From contig DJYQ01000043.1 of NCBI GenBank assembly GCA_002450165.1, positions 1-21,976 of the forward strand: 21,976 nucleotides of DNA, read 5' to 3'. The position numbers were made by a program, and so were the translations under genes. Positions 6,914-14,493 of this stretch are shown piece after piece; position 1 is the stretch's first letter; each line of letters opens with the position of its first letter. Source of the stretch: Prevotellaceae bacterium UBA6974 (GTDB lineage Bacteria; Bacteroidota; Bacteroidia; Bacteroidales; Bacteroidaceae). The notes below the pieces were generated by a model. It did no database searches and was not told the origin of the DNA. It worked only from the letters and a program-made list of their open reading frames with translations.

Positions 6914-9900
6914 ATGAAACACCTCCTCCTCCTGCTCGTATTGGTATTCAGTATTTTCACCAATGCACAAAATACAGGTACAATTTACCGCATACGTACA
7001 GCATCCCAGACAGGCGGTGACAAGTATGTAACTGTACTTGGCACCGAACTCAGTTCGCCCGTTGAACTTGCCGACCTGGACGAAAGCAACCCAAACCAGT
7101 TATGGGCACTGGTTGCTCCCCAAGGATTGGAAAACGGCTGCGCCTTTTACAGTCTGGGCACCAAGATGTCCATAGACATGGCACCCACCTCCAAGAACAG
7201 ATTCAAGCTGCTGCAGTGGAAATCCAAGTTCGACCAAAACCAGATGTTCCAGATACATTCACCCGGCATTGCAGGCTCGGCCATTCAGTTACTGTCCAAT
7301 GTCGACCCCAGCCGCGTACTCACCAAGCACGACGATTACACACTGTGGATGGACCAGGACTTATCCAGTCAGGACACCTATTTCGAACTCGAGGAGGTCA
7401 TGGATTACATGCAGGTCAATTTCCCCGTACCCTACGTATCCTACAAGATTATCAGCCGTTCGCACAACACCGTGCTCAGCAACCGCCTCAGCAAGGAAAA
7501 CGATGCCCCCATATACTCCGATCCGGCTGAAGATGGCAACAAGGGTCAGAACTGGGTGCTGAAGGTTCCGCAGTACTATGTGGAAAACGACGGCAGTTTC
7601 CGTGAAAGCACCTTCCAGCTGTACAATACATATTCGGGAAAAAGCTTCGACGGCACATTCGACAATGCCGAAAAGGGAATCCTGCAGTGGACCACGGCGG
7701 CAAACAACAACATCAACCAGTTCTTCACCATTTCGCCCGTCGCAGGCATGGAAAACATATATCAGATATACGGACAGACATCAGGCTGGTGGTATGATGA
7801 TTCCGGCTTTCATTACGGTGCCGTAAATCACTACGTCAAGGTTAACAGCGACGGTACGGTAACAACCACCGACTACGATACCGACCAGGATACCTACTTC
7901 TATATACAGGCTGCAGACCCCTATCAGTTCCCCGACCAGCCATACTGGCAGAACGAGCTGATTTACGAGGTCAACAAGGAAAAAGGCCATGCAACCTACA
8001 TACCTTACAGCGATACCGAAAGCCTGCGTGCAGACGAGCGTTACCACAGGGCATGGCTCGACCCACGGACCAGCACACAATGGCTCAGTCTCAACGGTAC
8101 ATGGAAACTTGACTGGCGTCAGATACCCGATGACCTGTCACTGCCAGGCGAGGAAGTCTATGGCAACAACGTGGACATATCGTCATGGAACGACATAACC
8201 GTTCCCGGATGTCTCGAGATGCAGGGATATGGCACACCATATTATATAAATGTGGATTATCCATTCAACGACAATCCTCCATACATAGTGACAAAGGCAG
8301 GATTGAAGAACACCGTAGCATCCTATCGCCGCAATTTCACGCTTCCCCAGGGCTGGGAATCCAACCGCACACTGCTTCACTTTGACGGCGTCTATTCATG
8401 CATATACCTGTATGTCAACGGTCAGAGCGTAGGTTACAGCGAGGGTGCAAACAACGATGCCGAATTTGACATAACCCAGTATGTCCGCACCGGTGAGAAC
8501 AACGTAACCGTCCAGGTTATACGATACACCGACGCCTCGTACCTCGAGGATCAGGACATGTGGCGCATGAGCGGCATTCACCGCGATGTATATCTCGTAT
8601 CAGTACCCCGAACATTCGTCCGCGACCATCACATCACGACCATTAATCAGTCCGACGATGCCACGTCAGGATGCGTATCCGTTGACCTTGTCATTGACAA
8701 CCGCGACCTCCAGGCATGCAGCAAGACATACCAGGTACGTTTCATCTCCCCCGATGGTATTCCGTACGCCAGTGACACAAAAGACGTGGAATTCATCGAT
8801 GGCGAGGAGGAAAAGACAGTCAACATCCAGTTCTCATGCTTTACCAATCTCAAGCCCTGGACATCCGACAATCCCAACCTATATACCATCGAGGTTGTGC
8901 AGAAGAACGAGAGCAACGAGGAAGAAATGGCCTTTGCCACAAAGTATGGATTCTGCAAGGCAGACATAAAGAATGCCCAGTTCCGCATCAATGGCAAGCG
9001 CATCTTCCTCAAGGGTGTCAATACCCAGGATACACATCCCATTCTGGGACGCACCATGGACCAGGAGACCATGTGGCGCGACCTGACGATGATGAAGCAG
9101 GCAAACGTCAACTGCGTGCGCACGTCGCACTATCCACGCAGTCCCCGGATGAATGCCATGATGGACTATCTGGGACTTTACCAGATAGACGAGGCAGATG
9201 TCGAGTTTCACAAGAACTGGACGGACAACGGTAACATACACACCTCACCCTCATGGCGCGGAGCAATCGTTGACCGCGAGGTGCGCATGACCCTTCGCGA
9301 CCGCAATCACCCATCGGTTATATGCTGGTCACTTGGCAATGAAAGCAATGGTGGTATAAACTTCAACTACGCCTATGATGCAATACGCGAACTGGATCAG
9401 CGTCCAATACATTACGAGGGAGCCACACGTGCAGGAACATCCCCGACCGACATCAACAGCTATATGTACAGCGATGTCAATACCGTCATCAACAACGCCA
9501 GCGGCAAGAGCAAGCCACACTTCCTGTGCGAATACGCACACGCAATGGGCAATTCTGTAGGTAACCTGGCCGAATACTGGGATGCCATAGAATCCAGCCA
9601 GAACGGCATGGGAGGATGCATCTGGGACTGGGTTGACCAGGCAATTCTGGATTACGACGACATCAAGAGCGGACAACTCAAGGTTAACGGCTTCAACAAG
9701 TACCGTAACGGTTGGGACCACACCCCGTCGAGCATATCACAGGGCAATTTCGTCAACAACGGCATCATTACAGCTGACCGTGCATGGACAGGCAAGCTTG
9801 ACGAGGTCCGCCGCGTATATCAGTATGTCAAGTTCAACGACAAGCTGACCAACAACAATACCGTCAGGCTGCGTCAGGGCTACGAGACACTCACGCTCGA

Positions 9901-11212
9901 AGGCTATACACTCAGATACACGGTACTCAGGAATGGCGAGGAAGTAGAAACAGGTTCACTTACCCTGCCCGCAGTCAATCCGACGACAGCCTACAGTCCA
10001 ACATCTGTCCAAATCCCGTACAGTACTACATTCGACGAGGGAGCAGAATATCTCCTCAACCTTGCCGTCTGTGTACCCGAGGCAACAGAATGGTGTCCTG
10101 CCGGTTATGCCATTACCCAAAAGCAATACACCCTGCAGGAACGCACTTCATTACCCGACGTACCCAAGGGTCCTCAGCCCCTCACATACGTAAACGGCGT
10201 TATCAGCAACGACAACATCAGCATCAGTGTAGCGACTACAGGATCGGTCGAGGAAAAGGGAATCACCAGCTGGCAGATGGGCGGCATCAATGTCATCCCC
10301 GATGGCGTTGTCCCCGAATACAGCAATTACCGCTGGATAGAAAACGATGCACCTTACGGTACGGATCAAAAATATTCTACCGACAATGGCATAACGAGCA
10401 AGTATGTGACAGTAACCCTTGCAGCAGACGGAAGCACCGCAACCATCAGGCAGGAAGGTACAGGCACACTGTGCAACTACGTATATGTATATACCGTTTA
10501 CAACAACGGCACTGTTGACCTCGATGCCTCGTTTACATCCATGTCATCGTCCCTGCGACGCCTGGGTATGGCAATGCAGTTTGACCCCTCTCTTATGTAC
10601 ACGCAGTACTATGCCCGTGGACCCAGGTCCAACACCATAGACCGTAAGACAGGCAGCGACCTGGGCATATACACGATGCCAGTCACCCAGTACCACGTTG
10701 ACTATGTTGCCCCGCAGACCAGCGGTGACCGTCAGGACATGCGCTGGCTTGTATTGTACAATGCAGACAACAAGGGCATCAAGATTGAATCCCAGGGACA
10801 GGTACACTTCTCTCTGGACAACTACGACGATGCCTTCATGCACAACTACATCCATGCCCACCAGTGGACAATGCCGGAATCAGACAAGATATATGCACAC
10901 TTCGACTACATGCAGCAAGGCATTGGCAATGCGTCATGTGGAGCCGGTGTGATGGACAAATACAGGATTCCGTCAATAGGCACATACACCTACAAGCTCA
11001 GATTCTCATACACCGACCACACTCCTGCCTTCATCCCAGGCGATGCCAATGCCAACGGCGAGGTAGAAATTGGTGACGTGACATCCGTACTGACCCTGAT
11101 GGCCACCCCCGAGGCCCCCGGCTATAATAACAAGGCAGCAGATGCCAACGCCAACGGCGAGATAGAGATTGGTGACGTAACAACCATACTGACGATCATG
11201 GCTGGCAACTAA
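6914..11212 (+). CDS. Secreted GH2 beta-galactosidase-like enzyme with lectin-like N-terminus and dockerin-like C-terminus
   Basis: 1432 residues, far longer than a plain LacZ. The signal peptide is about residues 1-19 (ends FTNAQ). Residues about 20-335 look like two beta-trefoil (ricin-B-like) repeats, with NQLWAL, NQMFQI, GQNWVL and NQFFTI motifs. The GH2 N-terminal sandwich starts near 377 (YHRAWLDPRTSTQWLSLNGTW) and the Ig-like domain is about 565-685. The TIM barrel starts near 687, with Glu764/His766 (DVEFH), acid/base Glu810 (GNESN) and nucleophile Glu873 (LCEYAHAMGNS). A further Ig-like domain follows near 966, then a Bgal_small-type sandwich about 1092-1372. The end (about 1375-1432) holds two DANANGExEIGDV calcium-loop repeats, Asp1377 and Asp1410, 33 residues apart, resembling dockerin type I. 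It probably hydrolyses terminal beta-galactosides outside the cytoplasm; the exact glycan is unknown. No SusC/SusD or regulator is adjacent. Its stop lies in a heptamer array. Confidence 0.93.
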   Translation: MKHLLLLLVLVFSIFTNAQNTGTIYRIRTASQTGGDKYVTVLGTELSSPVELADLDESNPNQLWALVAPQGLENGCAFYSLGTKMSIDMAPTSKNRFKLLQWKSKFDQNQMFQIHSPGIAGSAIQLLSNVDPSRVLTKHDDYTLWMDQDLSSQDTYFELEEVMDYMQVNFPVPYVSYKIISRSHNTVLSNRLSKENDAPIYSDPAEDGNKGQNWVLKVPQYYVENDGSFRESTFQLYNTYSGKSFDGTFDNAEKGILQWTTAANNNINQFFTISPVAGMENIYQIYGQTSGWWYDDSGFHYGAVNHYVKVNSDGTVTTTDYDTDQDTYFYIQAADPYQFPDQPYWQNELIYEVNKEKGHATYIPYSDTESLRADERYHRAWLDPRTSTQWLSLNGTWKLDWRQIPDDLSLPGEEVYGNNVDISSWNDITVPGCLEMQGYGTPYYINVDYPFNDNPPYIVTKAGLKNTVASYRRNFTLPQGWESNRTLLHFDGVYSCIYLYVNGQSVGYSEGANNDAEFDITQYVRTGENNVTVQVIRYTDASYLEDQDMWRMSGIHRDVYLVSVPRTFVRDHHITTINQSDDATSGCVSVDLVIDNRDLQACSKTYQVRFISPDGIPYASDTKDVEFIDGEEEKTVNIQFSCFTNLKPWTSDNPNLYTIEVVQKNESNEEEMAFATKYGFCKADIKNAQFRINGKRIFLKGVNTQDTHPILGRTMDQETMWRDLTMMKQANVNCVRTSHYPRSPRMNAMMDYLGLYQIDEADVEFHKNWTDNGNIHTSPSWRGAIVDREVRMTLRDRNHPSVICWSLGNESNGGINFNYAYDAIRELDQRPIHYEGATRAGTSPTDINSYMYSDVNTVINNASGKSKPHFLCEYAHAMGNSVGNLAEYWDAIESSQNGMGGCIWDWVDQAILDYDDIKSGQLKVNGFNKYRNGWDHTPSSISQGNFVNNGIITADRAWTGKLDEVRRVYQYVKFNDKLTNNNTVRLRQGYETLTLEGYTLRYTVLRNGEEVETGSLTLPAVNPTTAYSPTSVQIPYSTTFDEGAEYLLNLAVCVPEATEWCPAGYAITQKQYTLQERTSLPDVPKGPQPLTYVNGVISNDNISISVATTGSVEEKGITSWQMGGINVIPDGVVPEYSNYRWIENDAPYGTDQKYSTDNGITSKYVTVTLAADGSTATIRQEGTGTLCNYVYVYTVYNNGTVDLDASFTSMSSSLRRLGMAMQFDPSLMYTQYYARGPRSNTIDRKTGSDLGIYTMPVTQYHVDYVAPQTSGDRQDMRWLVLYNADNKGIKIESQGQVHFSLDNYDDAFMHNYIHAHQWTMPESDKIYAHFDYMQQGIGNASCGAGVMDKYRIPSIGTYTYKLRFSYTDHTPAFIPGDANANGEVEIGDVTSVLTLMATPEAPGYNNKAADANANGEIEIGDVTTILTIMAGN

Positions 11213-11244
11213 TTCATAATGCAAAATTCATAATTCATAATTCA
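11210..11244. repeat. TAATTCA heptamer array starting at the GH2 stop codon
   Basis: Five in-phase heptamers run from 11210: TAATTCA, TAATGCA, AAATTCA and two more TAATTCA. The first three bases are the TAA stop codon of the GH2 gene. The unit is the same as in the array at 15-35 and the reverse complement of the TGAATTA units near lgt and the yitT genes. Confidence 0.9.
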
Positions 11245-11256
11245 ACCCTTCGTTCC

Positions 11257-11300
11257 TACGTCGACGGTACGTCGTTCGTAGGTCGAAGGTAGGTCGAATC
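11257..11300. repeat. 11-bp tandem repeat, four units
   Basis: Four 11-bp units lie back to back: TACGTCGACGG, TACGTCGTTCG, TAGGTCGAAGG and TAGGTCGAATC. Each has TA(C/G)GTCG followed by four variable bases. The array is GC-rich compared with its surroundings and lies 12 bp after the TAATTCA array. It forms no reading frame of note. Confidence 0.85.
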
Positions 11301-11419
11301 TTTAGAATTTATTTCACACGGAAATCACAGAAAAAAACATAGAAAACCGCCCTCTCTGAGCCTAATGCTCCTATCGTAGCATACAACACCATCAGAATTC
11401 CGGCTCATCAAGGAAAAAA

Positions 11420-11447
11420 GGTTAGCGGTTTATCGTTTACCGTTTAT
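11420..11447. repeat. Short heptamer run, TAAACNN family in reverse orientation
   Basis: Four in-phase heptamers, GGTTAGC, GGTTTAT, CGTTTAC and CGTTTAT, read on the other strand as ATAAACG, GTAAACG, ATAAACC and GCTAACC. This is the same family as the array at 6843-6912 but inverted and not beside a start codon. Confidence 0.75.
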
Positions 11448-11500
11448 CTAGGCCACAATCCTTCTTCCCTCGTGAAAAATTTTTTCGGTTTTGCCTCGGA

Positions 11501-11613
11501 TGATGTCTGTAGTTGCGCAGCAACGGGTTATAATGTAAGTGGTTTGTGCAAGAACTTGTTCTTAGGCATAAACCAATGACATCGGAACAGAGGTTCGCAG
11601 AACCTGGACATCA
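11501..11613. other. Cloverleaf-like inverted-repeat cluster, candidate structured RNA
   Basis: A 7-bp closing stem (TGATGTC 11501-11507 with GACATCA 11607-11613) encloses three hairpins. The first is GTTGC-GCA-GCAAC (11512-11524). The second is a 15-bp stem-loop in which 11540-11549 pairs with 11566-11575 (one G-T pair) and AAGAA (11550-11554) with TTCTT (11559-11563), with a 2-nt bulge at 11564-11565 and a CTTG loop. The third is AGGTTC-GCA-GAACCT (11591-11605). Two hairpins share the loop GCA. The palindromes work on either strand, so strand cannot be assigned. No promoter or U-tract terminator is evident, and it could instead be a DNA-level repeat. It is not a tRNA. Confidence 0.4.
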
Positions 11614-11698
11614 GTAGAGGTTGTTTTTATGGTTTTATTATAATGAAATAATTTCTGTGTGACATTCTACTACGGTGTGGAAATGGTGACTCCAGCGA

Positions 11699-11751
11699 TA
11701 ATTATTACCGAGCTTGAGCAGTATCGAAGCAAAGCTTCAATTGTGAATTAT
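11699..11751 (+). repeat. Interspersed repeat, truncated copy C
   Basis: 53 bp match the right-hand part of the 88-bp repeat and its flank with about five substitutions. The second hairpin, GAAGC and GCTTC, is retained; the left part with the large hairpin is mostly missing. It abuts the stop codon of mutS with no gap. On the mutS strand the hairpin has no following U-tract, so I do not call a terminator. Confidence 0.8.
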
Positions 11752-14364
11752 CTATAGCAGCTTCTTTATCTCATTCAGTTTGTTCAGCGCATCAATTGGC
11801 GTTAACGAGTTGATATCCAGGTCAGCAAGCTGTCGCCTGATATCCTCCAGCACAGGGTCATCCAGGCGGAAGAAATTCAGTTGGTCACCCTTATCCGCAG
11901 TCTTCTTGGCACCTGCAGCCTGCCCGTTGCCTAATTCTTCGTGCTTTTTCTCCTCCTCCAGCTGCCGCAGTATAACCTCCGAACGGTTCACTATAGACTT
12001 TGGCATTCCAGCCATTGCCGCCACATGGATACCGAACGAGTGTTCCGATCCACCCTTTGCCAGTTTTCGCAGGAATACAACCTTGCCGTCCTGTTCCAGG
12101 ACACTAACATTATAGTTATGTATCCTGCTGTAAAGGTTCTCCATCTCGTTCAGTTCGTGGTAGTGTGTGGCAAACAATGTACGGGCGTGTGCCTTTCTGT
12201 TCTCGTGTATATACTCGACTATACTCCAGGCAATTGATATACCATCGTATGTGCTGGTTCCACGTCCCAATTCGTCAAACAGCACCAACGAGCGTGGCGT
12301 TAGGTTGTTTATTATGCTTGCCGCCTCGTTCATCTCCACCATGAATGTACTTTCGCCAAGCGATATATTGTCGGATGCCCCTACGCGGGTAAAGATTTTA
12401 TCCACATATCCGATACGAGCCTTCTCGGCAGGAACGAACGAACCCATCTGTGCCATAAGCGTAATCAGGGCAGTCTGGCGCAGCAAGGCACTCTTTCCCG
12501 ACATATTAGGACCCGTAATAATCATTATCTGCTGACTGTCCTTGTCCAGATATACATCATTAGGTATATACCTTTCACCGGTAGCCATCAGCTGTTCGAT
12601 AACAGGATGCCGTCCAGCCTTTATATCTATGGCATTGCCGTCATCAACAATCGGACGCGTATAGCCCTTTGCCCATGCAGATACTGCAAAGCCCGTCAGA
12701 CAGTCAAGCCTTGCAATTACGTTGGCATCCTCCTGCAATGTCCTGGTAAAGCCAGCCGTCCATCCTACTATATCCATGAACAAGCGTGTTTCCAATGCAA
12801 TAATTTTCTCCTCGGCCCCCACTATTTTCTCCTCGTACTGTTTCAGTTCCTCGGTAATATAGCGTTCAGCAGACACCAAGGTCTGCTTCCTGATCCATTC
12901 GGGCGGAACCATAGACTTGTAAGTATTTCTTACCTCCAGGTAATAGCCGAATACATTGTTATATCCGATTTTCAGGCTCTGTATTCCCGTCCGTTCAGCC
13001 TCTCGTTGCTGCATATCAATCAGATAGTCCTTGCCCCCCGTTGCAATCTGCCTCAGTTCGTCCAGCTGGGCATCCACACCGGTAGCAATGACACCTCCCT
13101 TGGAAACCAGTGCAGGTGCATCAGGCATAATACTCTTCTCCAGCCTCTCCCTCAGCTCCAGACACAGCTCCAGACTTTCCGCTATTTCGCCTAACACCTT
13201 TTCACCGCTCTGGGCCAAAGCCTCCCTGATAGGTTGGAATGCCTGCAGCGTTGACGTAAGTGCCACCAGTTCTCTGGGTGATACACGTGCCGTGTTAATT
13301 CTGGATACGATACGCTCTATATCACCGATATACTGCAATTGCTCCTGTATGGTATCGCGTACCGAAGGGTTGCGCATCAGCGCCTCGACAACATCCAGTC
13401 GCCTGTTTATACCATCCACGTCCTTCAGCGGAAAAACCGTCCAGTGCCTCAACATTCGTGCCCCCATTGCCGTGCCCGTACAATCCAGTATGTCCATCAG
13501 CGACTTGCCATCAGGGTTCATGGTACTCAGCAGTTCCAGCGAGCGTACTGTAAACGGATCCATGTGGACAAACTTATCCTCCTCTATACGAGATATAGTC
13601 GTGATATGTCCCAGTTTGGTATGCTGAGTCATCTCCAGATATTGCAGTATCACACCTGCAGCCACCACGCCAGCCTTGATATGCTCAACCCCGTAGCCCT
13701 TCATGTTCTTTACGCCAAAGAGTCTCAGCACACGGTCACGAGCCGTTGTTTCGTTGAAAGCCCAGTCCTCCAGCTTGAAAGTGGCAAATTTGTTGTTGAA
13801 CGACGTCAGGAACATCTGCTCCCTTCCTCTTTCGTACAACACCTCCTTCGGCTGGAAATCCGACAGCAGCCTGTTGACATACTCCACACTGCCCTCGCTT
13901 ATCATAAACTCTCCCGTCGAAATATCCAGGAAGCCAACACCACACATCCCCTTGCCAAAATGAACAGCAGCCAGGAAATTATTCTCGCGACCCTCCAGAA
14001 CAGTATCCTGCATGGCAACACCCGGTGTAACCAGTTCCGTAATCCCCCGCTTTACCAGTTTCTTTGTCAGCTTAGGGTCCTCCAGCTGGTCACAGATGGC
14101 GACCCGACGTCCCGCACGCACCAGCTTGGGCAGATACGTATCCAGGGCATGATACGGGAATCCAGCCATTTCCATTTGCGAAGCCCCTCCGGCTCCGTTA
14201 TTTCTCCTGGTCAGCGTAATACCCAGGATATCCGAAGCAATTACAGCGTCGTCCGAGTATGTTTCGTAAAAATCCCCACAACGGAACAGCAGCAAGGCAT
14301 CGGGATGCTTGGCCTTCAGGTCATAGAACTGCTGCATCATGGGTGTAAGCTTTTCTTTAGCCAT
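11752..14364 (-). CDS. mutS: DNA mismatch repair protein MutS
   Basis: 870 residues, the normal MutS1 length. It recognises mismatches and small loops and recruits MutL in an ATP-dependent way. The Phe-x-Glu mismatch-reading motif is at 32-34 (GDFYETYSDD). The connector, lever and clamp regions follow. The ATPase has Walker A GPNMSGKS at about 618-625 and Walker B LFDELGRGTS with Asp697-Glu698, plus the signature FATHYHEL. The C-terminal helix-turn-helix dimerisation part ends with LTPIDALNKLNEIKKLL, as in many Bacteroidota MutS1 proteins. The gene diverges from leuS, and its own promoter is visible upstream. The stop codon abuts a truncated interspersed repeat. Long reading frames on the opposite strand are shadows of this gene. 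Confidence 0.98.
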   Translation of the reverse strand: MAKEKLTPMMQQFYDLKAKHPDALLLFRCGDFYETYSDDAVIASDILGITLTRRNNGAGGASQMEMAGFPYHALDTYLPKLVRAGRRVAICDQLEDPKLTKKLVKRGITELVTPGVAMQDTVLEGRENNFLAAVHFGKGMCGVGFLDISTGEFMISEGSVEYVNRLLSDFQPKEVLYERGREQMFLTSFNNKFATFKLEDWAFNETTARDRVLRLFGVKNMKGYGVEHIKAGVVAAGVILQYLEMTQHTKLGHITTISRIEEDKFVHMDPFTVRSLELLSTMNPDGKSLMDILDCTGTAMGARMLRHWTVFPLKDVDGINRRLDVVEALMRNPSVRDTIQEQLQYIGDIERIVSRINTARVSPRELVALTSTLQAFQPIREALAQSGEKVLGEIAESLELCLELRERLEKSIMPDAPALVSKGGVIATGVDAQLDELRQIATGGKDYLIDMQQREAERTGIQSLKIGYNNVFGYYLEVRNTYKSMVPPEWIRKQTLVSAERYITEELKQYEEKIVGAEEKIIALETRLFMDIVGWTAGFTRTLQEDANVIARLDCLTGFAVSAWAKGYTRPIVDDGNAIDIKAGRHPVIEQLMATGERYIPNDVYLDKDSQQIMIITGPNMSGKSALLRQTALITLMAQMGSFVPAEKARIGYVDKIFTRVGASDNISLGESTFMVEMNEAASIINNLTPRSLVLFDELGRGTSTYDGISIAWSIVEYIHENRKAHARTLFATHYHELNEMENLYSRIHNYNVSVLEQDGKVVFLRKLAKGGSEHSFGIHVAAMAGMPKSIVNRSEVILRQLEEEKKHEELGNGQAAGAKKTADKGDQLNFFRLDDPVLEDIRRQLADLDINSLTPIDALNKLNEIKKLL

Positions 14365-14394
14365 CTTGATATACTGTTATGTCCTAATCAGTGC

Positions 14395-14425
14395 TAAAGG
14401 TACAAATTAGACAGGGAATAACAAA
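14395..14425 (-). promoter_or_regulatory. mutS promoter, Bacteroidota type
   Basis: Read on the minus strand, TTTG (14425-14422) is followed after 19 bp by TACCTTTA (14402-14395). This is one mismatch from the Bacteroidota housekeeping -33/-7 pattern TTTG-N19-TAnnTTTG. Transcription would start near 14388, about 24 nt before the mutS ATG at 14364. The consensus is established knowledge; use of this site is inferred. Confidence 0.65.
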
Positions 14426-14455
14426 ATAAATACAACATATTAAAATAAAAAAGTG

Positions 14456-14463
14456 TACCTTTG
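14456..14463 (+). promoter_or_regulatory. leuS -7 box candidate
   Basis: TACCTTTG is a perfect TAnnTTTG -7 element 30 bp before the leuS ATG. No TTTG is seen about 19-21 bp upstream, so the -33 part is weak or absent. AAAGGTAC (14396-14403) and GTACCTTT (14455-14462) are inverted copies, reflecting the two divergent promoters. Confidence 0.5.
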
Positions 14464-14493
14464 TGCGCGAAAGTAAACAAACACATCAGATAA

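Larger units (their letters stand above)
11303..11669. repeat. Possible non-autonomous element bounded by imperfect inverted repeats
   Basis: ATTTCCGTGTGAAA (reverse complement of 11312-11325) and ATTTCTGTGTGACA (11651-11664) match at 12 of 14 positions in inverted orientation. With a 4-base gap the match extends to ATTCTA on both ends, giving a span of about 367 bp with no coding region. Inside are a nested inverted repeat (TGAGCC 11357-11362 with GGCTCA 11402-11407, enclosing ATGCT 11365-11369 with AGCAT 11378-11382), a heptamer run and the cloverleaf-like fold. I see no clear target-site duplication, so a mobile origin is only a suggestion. Together with the repeats on either side this accounts for most of the 540-bp gap. 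Confidence 0.3.

Noticed and set aside
11212..11375. Cellulosome component
   Set aside because: The calcium-loop repeat at the GH2 C-terminus is dockerin-like, but no cohesin or scaffoldin is present, so a cellulosome cannot be claimed.
11501..11613. tRNA or tmRNA gene
   Set aside because: The fold is cloverleaf-like but the arms have 3-nt loops, there is no 7-nt T-loop or anticodon loop, and the length is wrong.
11699..11751. Rho-independent terminator of mutS
   Set aside because: The GAAGC/GCTTC hairpin is short, part of a repeat found elsewhere, and lacks a U-tract on the mutS strand.
13339..14397. 352-residue open frame on + opposite mutS
   Set aside because: It lies fully antisense to an intact MutS and has no recognisable domain; a shadow frame.
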